This document shows positions 26,689 through 34,533 of a stretch of 64,000 bases of DNA, one piece after another; the stretch's first letter is position 1; every line of letters starts with the position of its first letter. The DNA comes from VRUE01 sp963728835 (GTDB lineage Bacteria; Actinomycetota; Thermoleophilia; Solirubrobacterales; 70-9). A program made the position numbers and the translations under genes. The notes under the pieces were generated by a model. That model was not told the DNA's origin, searched no databases, and saw only the letters and a list, made by a program, of their open reading frames with translations. Location: the NCBI GenBank assembly GCA_963728835.1, contig CAVSKZ010000002.1:558001-622000 (forward strand), given 5' to 3'.

Positions 26689-26758
26689 AGCGCAGATTCA
26701 GCGCCGGTTGGAATGCGCTTGGGAGGGCGAAATCCCCACGTGCAGGGACATCAAGTGA

Positions 26759-26831
26759 TGGAGCTAGGCGGATTCGAACCGCCGACCTCCTGGGTGCGAT
26801 CCAGGCGCTCTGCCAGCTGAGCTATAGCCCC
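26759..26831 (-). tRNA. tRNA-Ala(CGC)
   Basis: A 73-base cloverleaf read on the minus strand: acceptor GGGGCTA/TAGCTCC (one G-U), D arm GCTCAGCTGGCAGAGC, anticodon stem CCTGG/CCAGG with loop ATCGCAC (anticodon CGC, codon GCG), and T arm GGCGG TTCGAAT CCGCC. CCA is not encoded. Its 3' half is repeated at 15753 and 21652, showing use as an integration site. Confidence 0.95.
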
Positions 26832-26918
26832 GAGTGCGCGGCTGGGAGGATCGTCCCAGGGCCCTCGCAAGGCGAAGGATAACCCCATAGGCTTTAGTTT
26901 CCCCGACGTACGCCGATC

Positions 26919-27772
26919 ATGGGCATTCTCGACGAGGCAATCAGAGAGCATTTGGAGCTCGAAGCGCCAGCACGGCGCGGGCGATTCCGAGCTCAAGCAG
27001 CTCGAGGACGAGGCGTTCGGCCAGGCCGAGCGGCCCGGGGACGAGGCTCCTTCGGATGCCGCCGCGGAGGCGCCGACGCAGTTCATGGCGCAGCCCGAGG
27101 CGCCCGCGGAGCCCTCCGGCCGGCGCGAGCCGCCCTCGATCGCGGACCTGCAGGAGCCGCCGCCTCCGCCCGCCGATGAGCCCGCGCCCGCTGCCGGGGA
27201 GGAGCCCGATTCGCCCGCCCTCGACGTCGAGCCCGCCGGCCCCACGACCGAGGAGCGCCAGGCGATCGCCGAACAGCCGACCGAGCTCCACGACATCGAG
27301 TCCGAGCTCGCCGCGGAGTCGCCCAGGCCCACCGACGAGGAGCTGGTCGAAGAGGAGATCGCCGAGCCTCGTCTCGCCCCGACCGACCCGCTCGCCGACT
27401 TCGACGAGGACGAGGAGGCCGAGGTCAGCGTCCAGGGCCCGGCGCCCGACGACGACGACGAGCTCGAGGACGAGGACGACGCCTTCTGGAACGAGCAACG
27501 CCTGTCCGACGAACTCGACCAGGCCCTGGAGGCGCCGCGGGATCCCGAGCCCGAGCCGGCCGAGGAGCCCGAGTCCGAGGAAGCGCCGGCCGCGCCGCGC
27601 GTCGCCGAGATCGAGGACGAGGAGCCCGAGCCGTCCCGCGGCCCGGAGCCCGGCAGCCAGCGCCATGAGGACGTGCTCGAAGACACCCCCGACTTCCTCG
27701 AGGAGACCCCCGAGGACGACCAGCTTCTGGTTCGAGCAGAAACCGCCGAAGGACTTCGACTTCGACGACTAG
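26919..27772 (+). CDS. Acidic, Pro/Glu-rich hypothetical protein (two frameshifts)
   Basis: Starts ATG 26919 (MGILDEAIREHLEL); near 26960 the frame changes to KRQHGAGDSELKQLEDEAFG and continues in a long acidic Pro/Ala/Glu-rich region (DLQEPPPPPADEPAPA, EEEIAEPRLAPTDPLADFD, DDDDELEDEDDAFW). Near 27720 it changes again to end SFWFEQKPPKDFDFDD at TAG 27770-27772. Proteins with this opening helix, acidic body and FDFD-type end occur in Actinobacteria without known function. The product is mostly disordered. Both breaks look like indels. Confidence 0.55.
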
Positions 27773-27821
27773 GCAGCTGGCGGCCCGCCACCGTCCTGAA
27801 CCCGCCTAAACTTCGTATGAC

Positions 27822-27894
27822 GGGGCCATAGCTCAGCTGGCAGAGCGTTCGGTTTGCATCCGAAAGGTCGCCGGTTCGATCCCGGCTGGCTCCA
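27822..27894 (+). tRNA. tRNA-Ala(TGC)
   Basis: A 73-base cloverleaf: acceptor GGGGCCA/TGGCTCC, D arm GCTCAGCTGGCAGAGC, anticodon stem TTCGG/CCGAA with loop TTTGCAT (anticodon TGC), and T arm GCCGG TTCGATC CCGGC. No encoded CCA. It lies 1 kb from the tRNA-Ala(CGC) gene on the opposite strand. Confidence 0.95.
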
Positions 27895-27976
27895 TCCTCA
27901 AGGGTCCAGATAGCGCTCGGCCCGTAGAGCGGAGGTTGTAACACCTCAAGACCAGTTCGTGACGAAAGTGTGCCGA

Positions 27977-29452
27977 CTACCCCGTCGGCTCCAGCCCCGG
28001 CAGGTCCGTCGTCCCCGGCTCGGCGGGGAAGGAGCCGATCGCCGAAGCGGCCATCACAACCCCGCGCTTCTGCAGGTCCCGGGTTGCCGTGACGGCGTCC
28101 TCGGCGGCGCGCGCGTCGTCTAGGCCGTAGCGCGCACGCAAGGCGCTTGCCGCGTCGGCGACCGTGCCGCCGTCGAGCGCGTCCATGACGACGCCGCCCG
28201 ACTCGTTGAGCCGCAGGTAGCTGCCGTCGCCGGCGAGCCGCACGAAGCGCTGCCCCGCGCTGCCGCTCCAGCGCAGCGACGAGTGCCTGTAGCGGCGAGC
28301 CGAGGCAAGGTCCCGCACCTTGGCCATCGCCTGCTCCAGCTCCTCGGCGGGGTCGACCGGCTTGACCGGCGTCCGCTCCGGCACCGGCGCCTCGCGACCG
28401 CTGGAGGCAGCGCCCTCGCTCGCCCCTCCCACGACCGGGACCTCGTCGTCCAGGTAGGGGACGAGGTCGGACTTGGCCAGGTCTCCCGGCCCCTTCATCG
28501 TCTCGGCCCAGCGATTGATCCGCTCGTCGTCCCAGCCTTCGCGCAGCGCCGCCCAGCAGGCGCCCACCCCGTCGCGAGCCGCGTTGCCGAAGGTGAACGG
28601 GCGCAGCGAGTCCGGCCGCACGTCGCCGTTGGGTCGGACCAGGAAGCTGCCGGGGGCGGCACGGCCCTGCAGGCTGAGGGTTCCCCCCGTCGCCGCCTGA
28701 ACGGTGATCCGCATCGCCGTCCCGCGCCGCTCTTCGAACTCCGCCGCGGTCCGTCGCAGGGCCTCTCGGGACACCTTCCACTCCCCGCCCCGCGCAGCCG
28801 CCCCGTTCACCACCACCGGCGTCACCCTCACCCAGGGCACGCCCAGCGTCCACATCTGCTCGAGGAAGCTCCCGACGGCATCGGCGTTGCCGGGTGTGAC
28901 GACGTGGACCGCACAGACGCCGACCCCGGCGCCGAGCAGGTGGTCGATCCCCTCGATCGCCCGCCGCCAGCTGCCGGGAACGCCGCGCGAGGAGTCGTGC
29001 AGGCTGGCCTGCGCGCCATCGACTGAGACGTGGGCGGTGACGCCGCGAAGGGCACCCAGCCGCGCCGCGATCTCCTCGTCGACGAACCAGCCGTTGGTGT
29101 TGAGGGCGACGCCGACGCCGGCCGTGGCCAGCGCCTCGATGACCTCCAGCGTCAGCTCGCGCCGCAGGAACGGCTCGCCGCCGGTGACGACGGCCTCGAC
29201 GATGCCCAGGTCGAGCGCTTCGCGGACAACCCGCCGCCACTCGTCGTCGCTCAGCTCGGGCGTCCGCTGCAGGGTGCGCCGCGGCGAGTCCGTGTAACAG
29301 AAGCCGCAGCGCAGGTTGCAGGCGTAGGTCAGCTCCAGCTTGGCGCCGATCGGCCGCTCCGGGCACTCGACCAACGCCCGGGAGGGCCGGCGCCCGATGC
29401 GCCAGCGCAGCCTGCCCCAGGCGAAGCTCTCCTCGCGCCTACGGGTCAGCAA
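27977..29452 (-). CDS. Radical SAM peptide-modifying enzyme with C-terminal PqqD-like domain
   Basis: A 491-residue protein with the radical SAM cluster motif CNLRCGFCYTD (about 46-56), GGEPFLRRELT (GGE SAM-binding motif) and NTNGWFVDEE. The region where related maturases carry SPASM cysteines reads GDVRPDSLRPFTFGN with only one Cys nearby (GVGACW), so auxiliary Fe-S clusters seem absent. Residues about 400-480 (RFVRLAGDGSYLRLNESGGV) form a PqqD-like peptide-recognition domain. It probably modifies the twin peptides encoded just upstream. TTG 29452 is taken as start; no ATG or GTG is well placed. Confidence 0.8.
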   Translation of the reverse strand: MLTRRREESFAWGRLRWRIGRRPSRALVECPERPIGAKLELTYACNLRCGFCYTDSPRRTLQRTPELSDDEWRRVVREALDLGIVEAVVTGGEPFLRRELTLEVIEALATAGVGVALNTNGWFVDEEIAARLGALRGVTAHVSVDGAQASLHDSSRGVPGSWRRAIEGIDHLLGAGVGVCAVHVVTPGNADAVGSFLEQMWTLGVPWVRVTPVVVNGAAARGGEWKVSREALRRTAAEFEERRGTAMRITVQAATGGTLSLQGRAAPGSFLVRPNGDVRPDSLRPFTFGNAARDGVGACWAALREGWDDERINRWAETMKGPGDLAKSDLVPYLDDEVPVVGGASEGAASSGREAPVPERTPVKPVDPAEELEQAMAKVRDLASARRYRHSSLRWSGSAGQRFVRLAGDGSYLRLNESGGVVMDALDGGTVADAASALRARYGLDDARAAEDAVTATRDLQKRGVVMAASAIGSFPAEPGTTDLPGLEPTG

Positions 29453-29485
29453 TCCCGCTCATCCCCGGCGGCGGTGCAGCGGCGC

Positions 29486-29587
29486 CTAGCTGCCGACCTG
29501 CCCCGGTGAGGTGTGGATCGGCTCGCCGTCAGTGTCGATCTGCTCGACGCTGGGCGGCTCGTATGGAGTGGGGGCGTCGTTCTTCAT
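29486..29587 (-). CDS. RiPP precursor-like peptide 2 (33 residues)
   Basis: ATG 29587 to TAG 29486-29488. It begins MKNDAPT, then PYEPPSVEQIDTDGEPI shared exactly with peptide 1, and ends with the divergent tail HTSPGQVGS. The YxxPxV spacing matches the leader motif bound by PqqD-like recognition elements in lasso and other RiPP precursors. It has no Cys. It lies 9 bases after peptide 1 and 33 bases before the radical SAM gene. Confidence 0.65.
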   Translation of the reverse strand: MKNDAPTPYEPPSVEQIDTDGEPIHTSPGQVGS

Positions 29588-29596
29588 CGTCGCCAC

Positions 29597-29698
29597 CTAA
29601 TCGATCTGGCTGCTGCCGGCAGCGGTCGAGATCGGCTCGCCGTCGGTGTCGATCTGCTCGACGCTGGGCGGCTCGTAGGGGGCTTGCTGGTCGCTCAT
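29597..29698 (-). CDS. RiPP precursor-like peptide 1 (33 residues)
   Basis: ATG 29698 to TAG 29597-29599, preceded by GGAGGAG, a strong ribosome-binding site. It begins MSDQQA, then PYEPPSVEQIDTDGEPI, and ends STAAGSSQID. It is a tandem duplicate of peptide 2, with near-identical DNA across the shared core and different termini. It lies between the HprK-like kinase and peptide 2 genes on the same strand. Confidence 0.7.
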   Translation of the reverse strand: MSDQQAPYEPPSVEQIDTDGEPISTAAGSSQID

Positions 29699-29743
29699 CT
29701 CTCCTCCTGGGTCTGAACTGGTGCAGAGCCTGTCCGCAGCAGT

Positions 29744-30616
29744 CTAGCCGCGACCTGCAACCCCGTCGAGCAGCTCGGCGGCGGCGACCGGCAGGGAGTC
29801 GAGGTCCTCCGGCAGCGAGGCGCGGTAGACCGGCACGGTGTGGAGCAGCCGGGCGAGGCGGGCGAAGGCCACGGCGATCGCCTCGCGGCCGCCGCTGTGG
29901 GTGAGGTTGGGGGTGAGCAGGGCCAGGCTCCGCGCCGCCTCCAGCGCCTCGACCGTGAGCGCCTCGCCCCGCTCCCCGAGCAGCACGACCGCCGCGACCG
30001 GGGAGGGTAGGGGCTCCTCGGGGCCCGGGTCCGGAACGAGGTCGGTGCGCCGGCTCCCGTCGGCATCGAGACTGCGCACCCTGATCCCGCGGGCGCCGGG
30101 AAAGGCGATCGGCCCCTCCCGCTCCAGCGAGATCGCCACCCCGTCCTCGCCCAGCACCGGATGGCCCGCCTCGCCGAGGGCATGCGCGAGCGTCGACTTC
30201 CCCCGGCCGGTCGGGCCGCAGAAGAGGACCGCCCGCCCCTCGACCGCCACCGCCGAGGCATGGAGGGCGAGGTCGCTGCGCATCGCCAGCAGCGTGCACA
30301 CGGCAGAGGAGACGATGCGGTGCTCGCGCAGGGCTTCGTCGGCATCGCCGCCGCGCACCGTCACCCGGGCGCCCCCGGGATCGAGCAGGAACTCGCCGCT
30401 GGGCGGCAGCTCCAGGAGGCAGCGGCCGTCGAGCTCGTAGGAGGCGTAGAAGCGACGGCCGTCCTCGCCGACCAGCGTGCTGACGGGCTCCCCGCGCTGC
30501 GCCGCGAGGGGCCCGGCGACCGCGTCGATCCTCAGATTCCCCCGCGTCCCCGCCGCCGCGTTCAGGCGCCGCAGCGGCAACTCGGTCTTAACCTCGAATC
30601 CGTAGAGGCTGCCCAT
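29744..30616 (-). CDS. HprK-like kinase of a RiPP locus
   Basis: A 290-residue protein from ATG 30616 (MGSLYGFEVKTELPL). The C-terminal half has HASAVAVEGRAVLFCG, a Walker A loop GPTGRGKST (about 157-165) and LGEDGVAISL, the architecture of HPr kinase/phosphorylase-related proteins. Such HprK-like proteins recur in peptide-modification clusters with PqqD, where some phosphorylate the peptide. It is divergent from the PqqD gene (22 bases) and upstream of both precursor genes. Confidence 0.75.
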   Translation of the reverse strand: MGSLYGFEVKTELPLRRLNAAAGTRGNLRIDAVAGPLAAQRGEPVSTLVGEDGRRFYASYELDGRCLLELPPSGEFLLDPGGARVTVRGGDADEALREHRIVSSAVCTLLAMRSDLALHASAVAVEGRAVLFCGPTGRGKSTLAHALGEAGHPVLGEDGVAISLEREGPIAFPGARGIRVRSLDADGSRRTDLVPDPGPEEPLPSPVAAVVLLGERGEALTVEALEAARSLALLTPNLTHSGGREAIAVAFARLARLLHTVPVYRASLPEDLDSLPVAAAELLDGVAGRG

Positions 30617-30638
30617 CGCGGGTCTTAGGGTATGGATC

Positions 30639-30926
30639 GTGGCTGAGGCGCAGATCGGAGCGAAGACCACGCTGCGGCGCACGGAGCGCGCGGTCCACGG
30701 GGACCTGCCCGAGGAGTCGGTTCTGCTCGACGTCGATTCCGGCGTCGCCGTGCGGCTGAACGCAACCGGAGCCTGGATCTGGGGGCAGCTGGAGGAGCCG
30801 CGCAGCGTGGCCGATCTGGCCGGTGGGTTGGCGGCGCGCTTCGAGATCGCCGAGTCACGCGCTCTCGACGACGTGATCGCCTTTGCTCGCGAGATGATCC
30901 GCCGCGAGCTGCTGGCGGCATCCTGA
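30639..30926 (+). CDS. PqqD family peptide-recognition protein
   Basis: A 95-residue protein from GTG 30639. The segment SVLLDVDSGVAVRLNATGAWIWGQLEE is typical of PqqD-like proteins (strands then LNxxGxxIW), with a helical C-terminus (VADLAGGLAARFEI). PqqD proteins bind precursor leader peptides and present them to maturation enzymes. Its presence beside an enzyme that already carries a PqqD-like domain suggests a second partner such as the HprK-like kinase. Confidence 0.8.
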   Translation: MAEAQIGAKTTLRRTERAVHGDLPEESVLLDVDSGVAVRLNATGAWIWGQLEEPRSVADLAGGLAARFEIAESRALDDVIAFAREMIRRELLAAS

Positions 30927-30999
30927 CCGGCGCGATGCGGCGTCCTCGGTCGCTCGCGTGCAGAGCACGCCACGCTCCCTGCGTCCTTGCCTCGCTTGG

Positions 31000-31962
31000 T
31001 CAGGAGCCGCCAGGAAGGTTCTGGTCCGCGTGGTAGCTGCTCCGCACCAGCGGGCCTGAGGCGACCGACTCGAAGCCGAGCTCGTAGGCGGCCTTCTCCA
31101 GCGCCTCGAACTCCTCCGGGTGCCAGTAGCGGACCACCGGCAGGTGGTTCTCGGTGGGGCGCAGGTACTGGCCCACGGTCAGCACCTGGACCCGGTGCTC
31201 GCGCAGGATCCCGAACGCCTCGACCATCTCCTCGAAGGACTCGCCGAGGCCGACCATCAGCCCCGACTTGGTGACGACTCTGTCTCCCCCCATCTCCTTC
31301 GCCATCCTCAGCACCCGGGCCGAGCGCAGGAACTTCGAGCCCCGCCGCGCCACCGGGTACAGGCGCGGCACCGTCTCCACGTTGTGGTTGAAGACGTCGG
31401 GGCGCTCGTGGACCACCTTCGCCAGCGGCATCTCCTGGCCGCGGAAGTCGGGGGTGAGGATCTCGACCTTGCAGCCCGGCGCCTGCATCCGGATCGAGCG
31501 GATCACGCCGACGAAGGCGCTCGCCCCGTAGTCGGGCAGGTCGTCGCGGTCGACCGAGGTGACGACGGCGTGGCGCAGGCCCATCTTCTTCACCTGGTTG
31601 GCGACGCGCAGCGGCTCCAGCGGGTCGTTCCAGGTCGGCACCCCGGTCTTCACGTTGCAAAAGCCGCAGCGCCGCGTGCAGACGTCGCCGAGGATCATGA
31701 AGGTCGCCGTGCCCCGCTCCCAGCACTCGCCGACGTTGGGGCAGTTGGCCTCCTCGCAGACGGTGTGCAGGTTGTCGGCGCCGATCGTCGACTTCAGCCG
31801 GCGGTAGGTCGGCCCGCCCGGCGCCGGGACCTTCAGCCACGGTGGCTTGCGCGCGCGCCGGAAGGGGACGGTGTCCTCGCTCGCCGCCGCCGTCCCGCCC
31901 GGCTTGGCGCGCGAGCGGGTGACGTGGACGCGGTCGGTCGGGTCTGCTGCGATCTCGCTCAT
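31000..31962 (-). CDS. lipA: Lipoyl synthase
   Basis: A 320-residue radical SAM enzyme. The auxiliary cluster cysteines are in CEEANCPNVGECW (about 69-81) and the radical SAM cluster in CTRRCGFCNV (about 95-104); SDRDDLPD-type and HNVETVPRLY motifs follow, and the C-terminal SSYHAD serine completes the auxiliary cluster. It inserts two sulfurs into protein-bound octanoate. ATG 31962 overlaps the lipB stop as ATGA. It serves the E2 subunit encoded nearby at 34534-35893. Confidence 0.97.
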   Translation of the reverse strand: MSEIAADPTDRVHVTRSRAKPGGTAAASEDTVPFRRARKPPWLKVPAPGGPTYRRLKSTIGADNLHTVCEEANCPNVGECWERGTATFMILGDVCTRRCGFCNVKTGVPTWNDPLEPLRVANQVKKMGLRHAVVTSVDRDDLPDYGASAFVGVIRSIRMQAPGCKVEILTPDFRGQEMPLAKVVHERPDVFNHNVETVPRLYPVARRGSKFLRSARVLRMAKEMGGDRVVTKSGLMVGLGESFEEMVEAFGILREHRVQVLTVGQYLRPTENHLPVVRYWHPEEFEALEKAAYELGFESVASGPLVRSSYHADQNLPGGS

Positions 31963-32738
31963 GCCACGCCGAGCCTAGCGTTGTCGAGGCCCAGGTCGGT
32001 GGGGGTGGCCGCCACCGGGGTGCGCTCGTAGACCTCGGCGAAGCGGGCGGCGAGCGCGCCGGCAAAGGCGTCGAGATCCTGCTCGGCCCCCAGCTCGCGG
32101 CTCAGCGAGGTCGCCTGGCAGCCCTCGATCCCGCAGGGCACGACCCACTCGAAGGGCTGCAGGTCGTTGTTGACGTTCACCGCGAGCCCATGGGTGGTGA
32201 CCCCGCGGCTGACGTGCACCCCGATCGAGCCGATCTTGCGCGCTTCCTTCCGTGCCGGGGGGCCGAAGAGGGGGGAGCCGTCGAGCCTCGCGGCCGGCCG
32301 GCGGGGGAGGCCTGGCGGTTCGCCCTCGGTCCAGACCCCGGTAAGTCCCTCGATCGTGTCGACGGCGACGCCGTGGTCGCCGATCGCCCCGATCGCCACC
32401 CGCTCCAGGCGCCGCACGTACTCATGGACGTCGTCGCCGTAGGGCTTCAGGTCGACGATCGGGTAGGCGACCAGCTGGCCGGGCCCGTGGTAGGTGACGC
32501 GGCCGCCGCGGTCGGTCTCGCGGACTTCGATCCCCTGCATCTCGTACCACTCCCGCGCCATCGGCAGCTCCTCCTCGCTGGAGCGGCGCCCGCGGGTGTA
32601 GACGGGCGGGTGCTCGAGCAGCAGCAGCACGTCGGGAATGGCGCCATCCTGGCGGGCGGCCCGCAGCCAGCGTTGGGCGACCGCCCCCTCCTCGTAGGGG
32701 ACCAGGCCGCAGCGGACAACGAGGACTTCGGTGCTCAC
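31959..32738 (-). CDS. lipB: Lipoyl(octanoyl) transferase
   Basis: A 259-residue enzyme from GTG 32738 (STEVLVVRCG). Signatures: LLEHPPVYTRGRR, DRGGRVTYHGPGQLVAYPI (RGGxxTxHGPGQ), KIGSIGVHVSRGVTTHGLAVNV with the catalytic Lys, and PCGIEG with the catalytic Cys. It transfers octanoate from acyl carrier protein to lipoyl domains. An insertion of about 20 residues (PRRPAARLDGSPLFGPP) precedes the catalytic Lys. It is translationally coupled to lipA. Confidence 0.95.
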   Translation of the reverse strand: MSTEVLVVRCGLVPYEEGAVAQRWLRAARQDGAIPDVLLLLEHPPVYTRGRRSSEEELPMAREWYEMQGIEVRETDRGGRVTYHGPGQLVAYPIVDLKPYGDDVHEYVRRLERVAIGAIGDHGVAVDTIEGLTGVWTEGEPPGLPRRPAARLDGSPLFGPPARKEARKIGSIGVHVSRGVTTHGLAVNVNNDLQPFEWVVPCGIEGCQATSLSRELGAEQDLDAFAGALAARFAEVYERTPVAATPTDLGLDNARLGVA

Positions 32739-32784
32739 CAACGAAATCGTTGCACGGCGCCCCCCTATCCTTTGCGCCGTCCCC

Positions 32785-34486
32785 ATGGTCCAGTCAAAGT
32801 CCCTCCGACCCGACTGGCTTCCGGCCGTCGCCCTGAGCGCCGCCCTCGCCGCCCTGATGCTTGCCTGGAACCCGCAGGTCGGCGACCTCGCGGCCCAGGT
32901 CTTCCGCACCGACCTCTTCCAGCAGGCCGGCCTGGAGATCTGGAACGGCAGCTGGTACGGCGGCCACTACACGCTGACCTACAGCGTCCTCTTCCCGCCG
33001 CTCGCCTCGCTGCTGGGGCCGCAGCTGGTCGGGACCGTGTCGGTCATCGCCTCCTCCTACCTCTTCGACCGGCTCGTCCGCGACCACTGGGGCGAGGCCG
33101 CCCGCTGGGCCACCCTCTGGTTCGCCGCCGGCGTGGTCACCCTCCTAGCCGACGGCCAGCTCACCTTCGCCCTGGGCGTCGCCTTCGGCCTGGCCTCGCT
33201 GCGAGCCCTCCAGACTCGCCACGCGGCTCTGGCGCTTCTGGCTGCTGCAGCTTGCGCCCTCTCCAGCCCGGTGGCGGCAGCTTTCCTCGGGGGAGTCCTG
33301 ATCTGCGTTTCGGCATCGACCGTGGACTGGAGCGCTGCTCTCCGCGGGTGGCGCGGACATGGGGGGGCCGAGAACGGAGGCGAAGCCCCCGCCCGCAGGC
33401 CCCCCCAGGGCCGCGACGGGCCCCGCGGCCAAGCCCTCTGGGCGGCCTTCGTCGCCCTCGCGCTGATCCTCATCCCCAACCTGGTCTTCCCCGACCCCGG
33501 CCAGTTCCCCTTTGCGTTCTCCTCCTACATCGCGATCCCCCTCTGGTGCGGCTCGGCCCTCTACGTCACCCGCGGCCTCCGCGAGGAGGAGCGTCAGCTG
33601 CGCTGGACGATCGCCGCCTACCTGCTCGCCTCGACCGTCGTCTGGCTCGTGCCCAACGCGATGGGCGGCAACGCGGTCCGCCTTGGCGCCCTCTTCGGCG
33701 GGCCGGTGCTGGCAGCGGTGGTGCTGGCGCGGCGGCCGCGGGTCTCACCCTGGTTCCTGGCGCTCTTCATCGCCGGCGGCCTCTACTGGCAGGTGACCGC
33801 CAGCGTCAGCCAGATCGCCCGCAGCGTCGGCGACCCCTCGACTTCGCGCAGCTACTTCCAGCCGGCGGCGCAATGGCTGCGCGAGCACGGTGGCGGGACG
33901 GTGAGGGTCGAGGTGCCGCCCACGGCCAACCACTGGGAGTCGGCCTACCTCGCCACCCACTTCGAGCTGGCGCGAGGGTGGCTGCGCCAGCTGGACACCA
34001 CACGGGACGACATCTTCTACGGCGACGATCCGCTGACCGTGCCCGCCTACGGGCGCTGGCTGCGCCAGAACGCGGTCTCACTACGTGGCCCTCCCCGACG
34101 CCCCGCTCGACTATTCCTCGATCGCGGAGCGCCGCCTGATCCTCAGCGCCCCGCCGTACCTGGACCTGCGCTGGACTTCGGAGCACTGGCGGATCTACGC
34201 GGTGCGCAACTCCAAGCCCCTGGTGGAGCCGATGGCCGGGGCCGCGGCCCAGGTCCTCTGGGTCGGCCGCCAGGGCTTCGCCCTCGACGTCAACCGCCCC
34301 GGCGACTTCCTCGTCCGGGTCAAGTTCACCCCCTACTGGTCGATCGCCCGCGGCGCCGGCTGCATCCTGCGCCACGGCGACTGGACCGTGGTCCGCGCGT
34401 CCCATCCGGGGGTGTTCCGGGTAGCCGCCGACTTCTCGCTCGGCCGCGCGTGGAACGCGGTGACCGGCGCCCACAAAACTTGCTGA
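32785..34486 (+). CDS. Polytopic membrane protein (frameshift near 34080)
   Basis: About 566 residues, starting ATG 32785 (MVQSKSLRPDWLPAVALSA). At least nine hydrophobic segments alternate with short loops, with FLALFIAGGLYWQVTASVSQ the last; a periplasmic-type C-terminal domain follows. The frame breaks near 34080 and resumes YVALPDAPLDYSSIAERRL, ending AWNAVTGAHKTC. The layout resembles glycosyltransferase-like polytopic proteins, but no family is certain. A 90-bp dispersed repeat encodes the loop RGWRGHGGAENGGEAPARRP between two membrane segments. Confidence 0.65.
33341..33430 (+). repeat. Dispersed ~90-bp coding repeat, copy A
   Basis: 90 bases from TCCGCGGGTGGCGCGG to GGGCCCCGCGGCC, inside the membrane protein gene. 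It matches 35253-35342 (reverse strand) at roughly 95% by eye and 35530-35621 less well. It is read here in a different frame from copy B, without stop codons. Confidence 0.8.
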
Positions 34487-34528
34487 CTGAACGATCGACC
34501 CCCTATTTAGGGGGTCAATCGTTCAGTC
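34485..34528. terminator. Bidirectional terminator between convergent genes
   Basis: Arms 34485-34503 and 34510-34528 pair at 18 of 19 positions around a TATTTA loop (GACTGAACGAT-x-GACCCCC). It lies between the stops of the membrane protein (34486) and pdhC (34534), as expected for a shared terminator. Confidence 0.85.
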
Positions 34529-34533
34529 GGTGT

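Larger units (their letters stand above)
21652..26803. mobile_element. Genomic island 2 between tRNA-Ala att copies
   Basis: Bounded by the middle copy (21652-21692) and the intact tRNA-Ala 3' half (26759-26803). Cargo: BpsA-like enzyme, two members of an unrecognised family, PIN-like, ImmA/IrrE and XRE genes, and a PD-(D/E)XK-like gene. No integrase is visible. The right end carries GATTCAGCGC at 26695, 64 bases before the att copy, matching island 1 (21588, 64 bases before 21652). Confidence 0.65.

Noticed and set aside
15700..26758. Integrase or transposase gene in the islands
   Set aside because: No tyrosine or serine recombinase or DDE pattern found in either strand; the island claim rests on att copies only.
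26751..29366. 871-residue minus-strand open frame across tRNA-Ala, the acidic protein and the radical SAM gene
   Set aside because: It runs through two tRNA genes and is low-complexity Arg/Ser/Gly; no coding signal.
29486..30926. Lasso-peptide cluster
   Set aside because: The precursors carry a lasso-like leader motif, but no asparagine-synthetase-like cyclase or B-type protease is present.
32731..32784. Upstream extension of the membrane protein gene
   Set aside because: It overlaps the lipB start region; ATG 32785 begins the first membrane segment at a normal distance.
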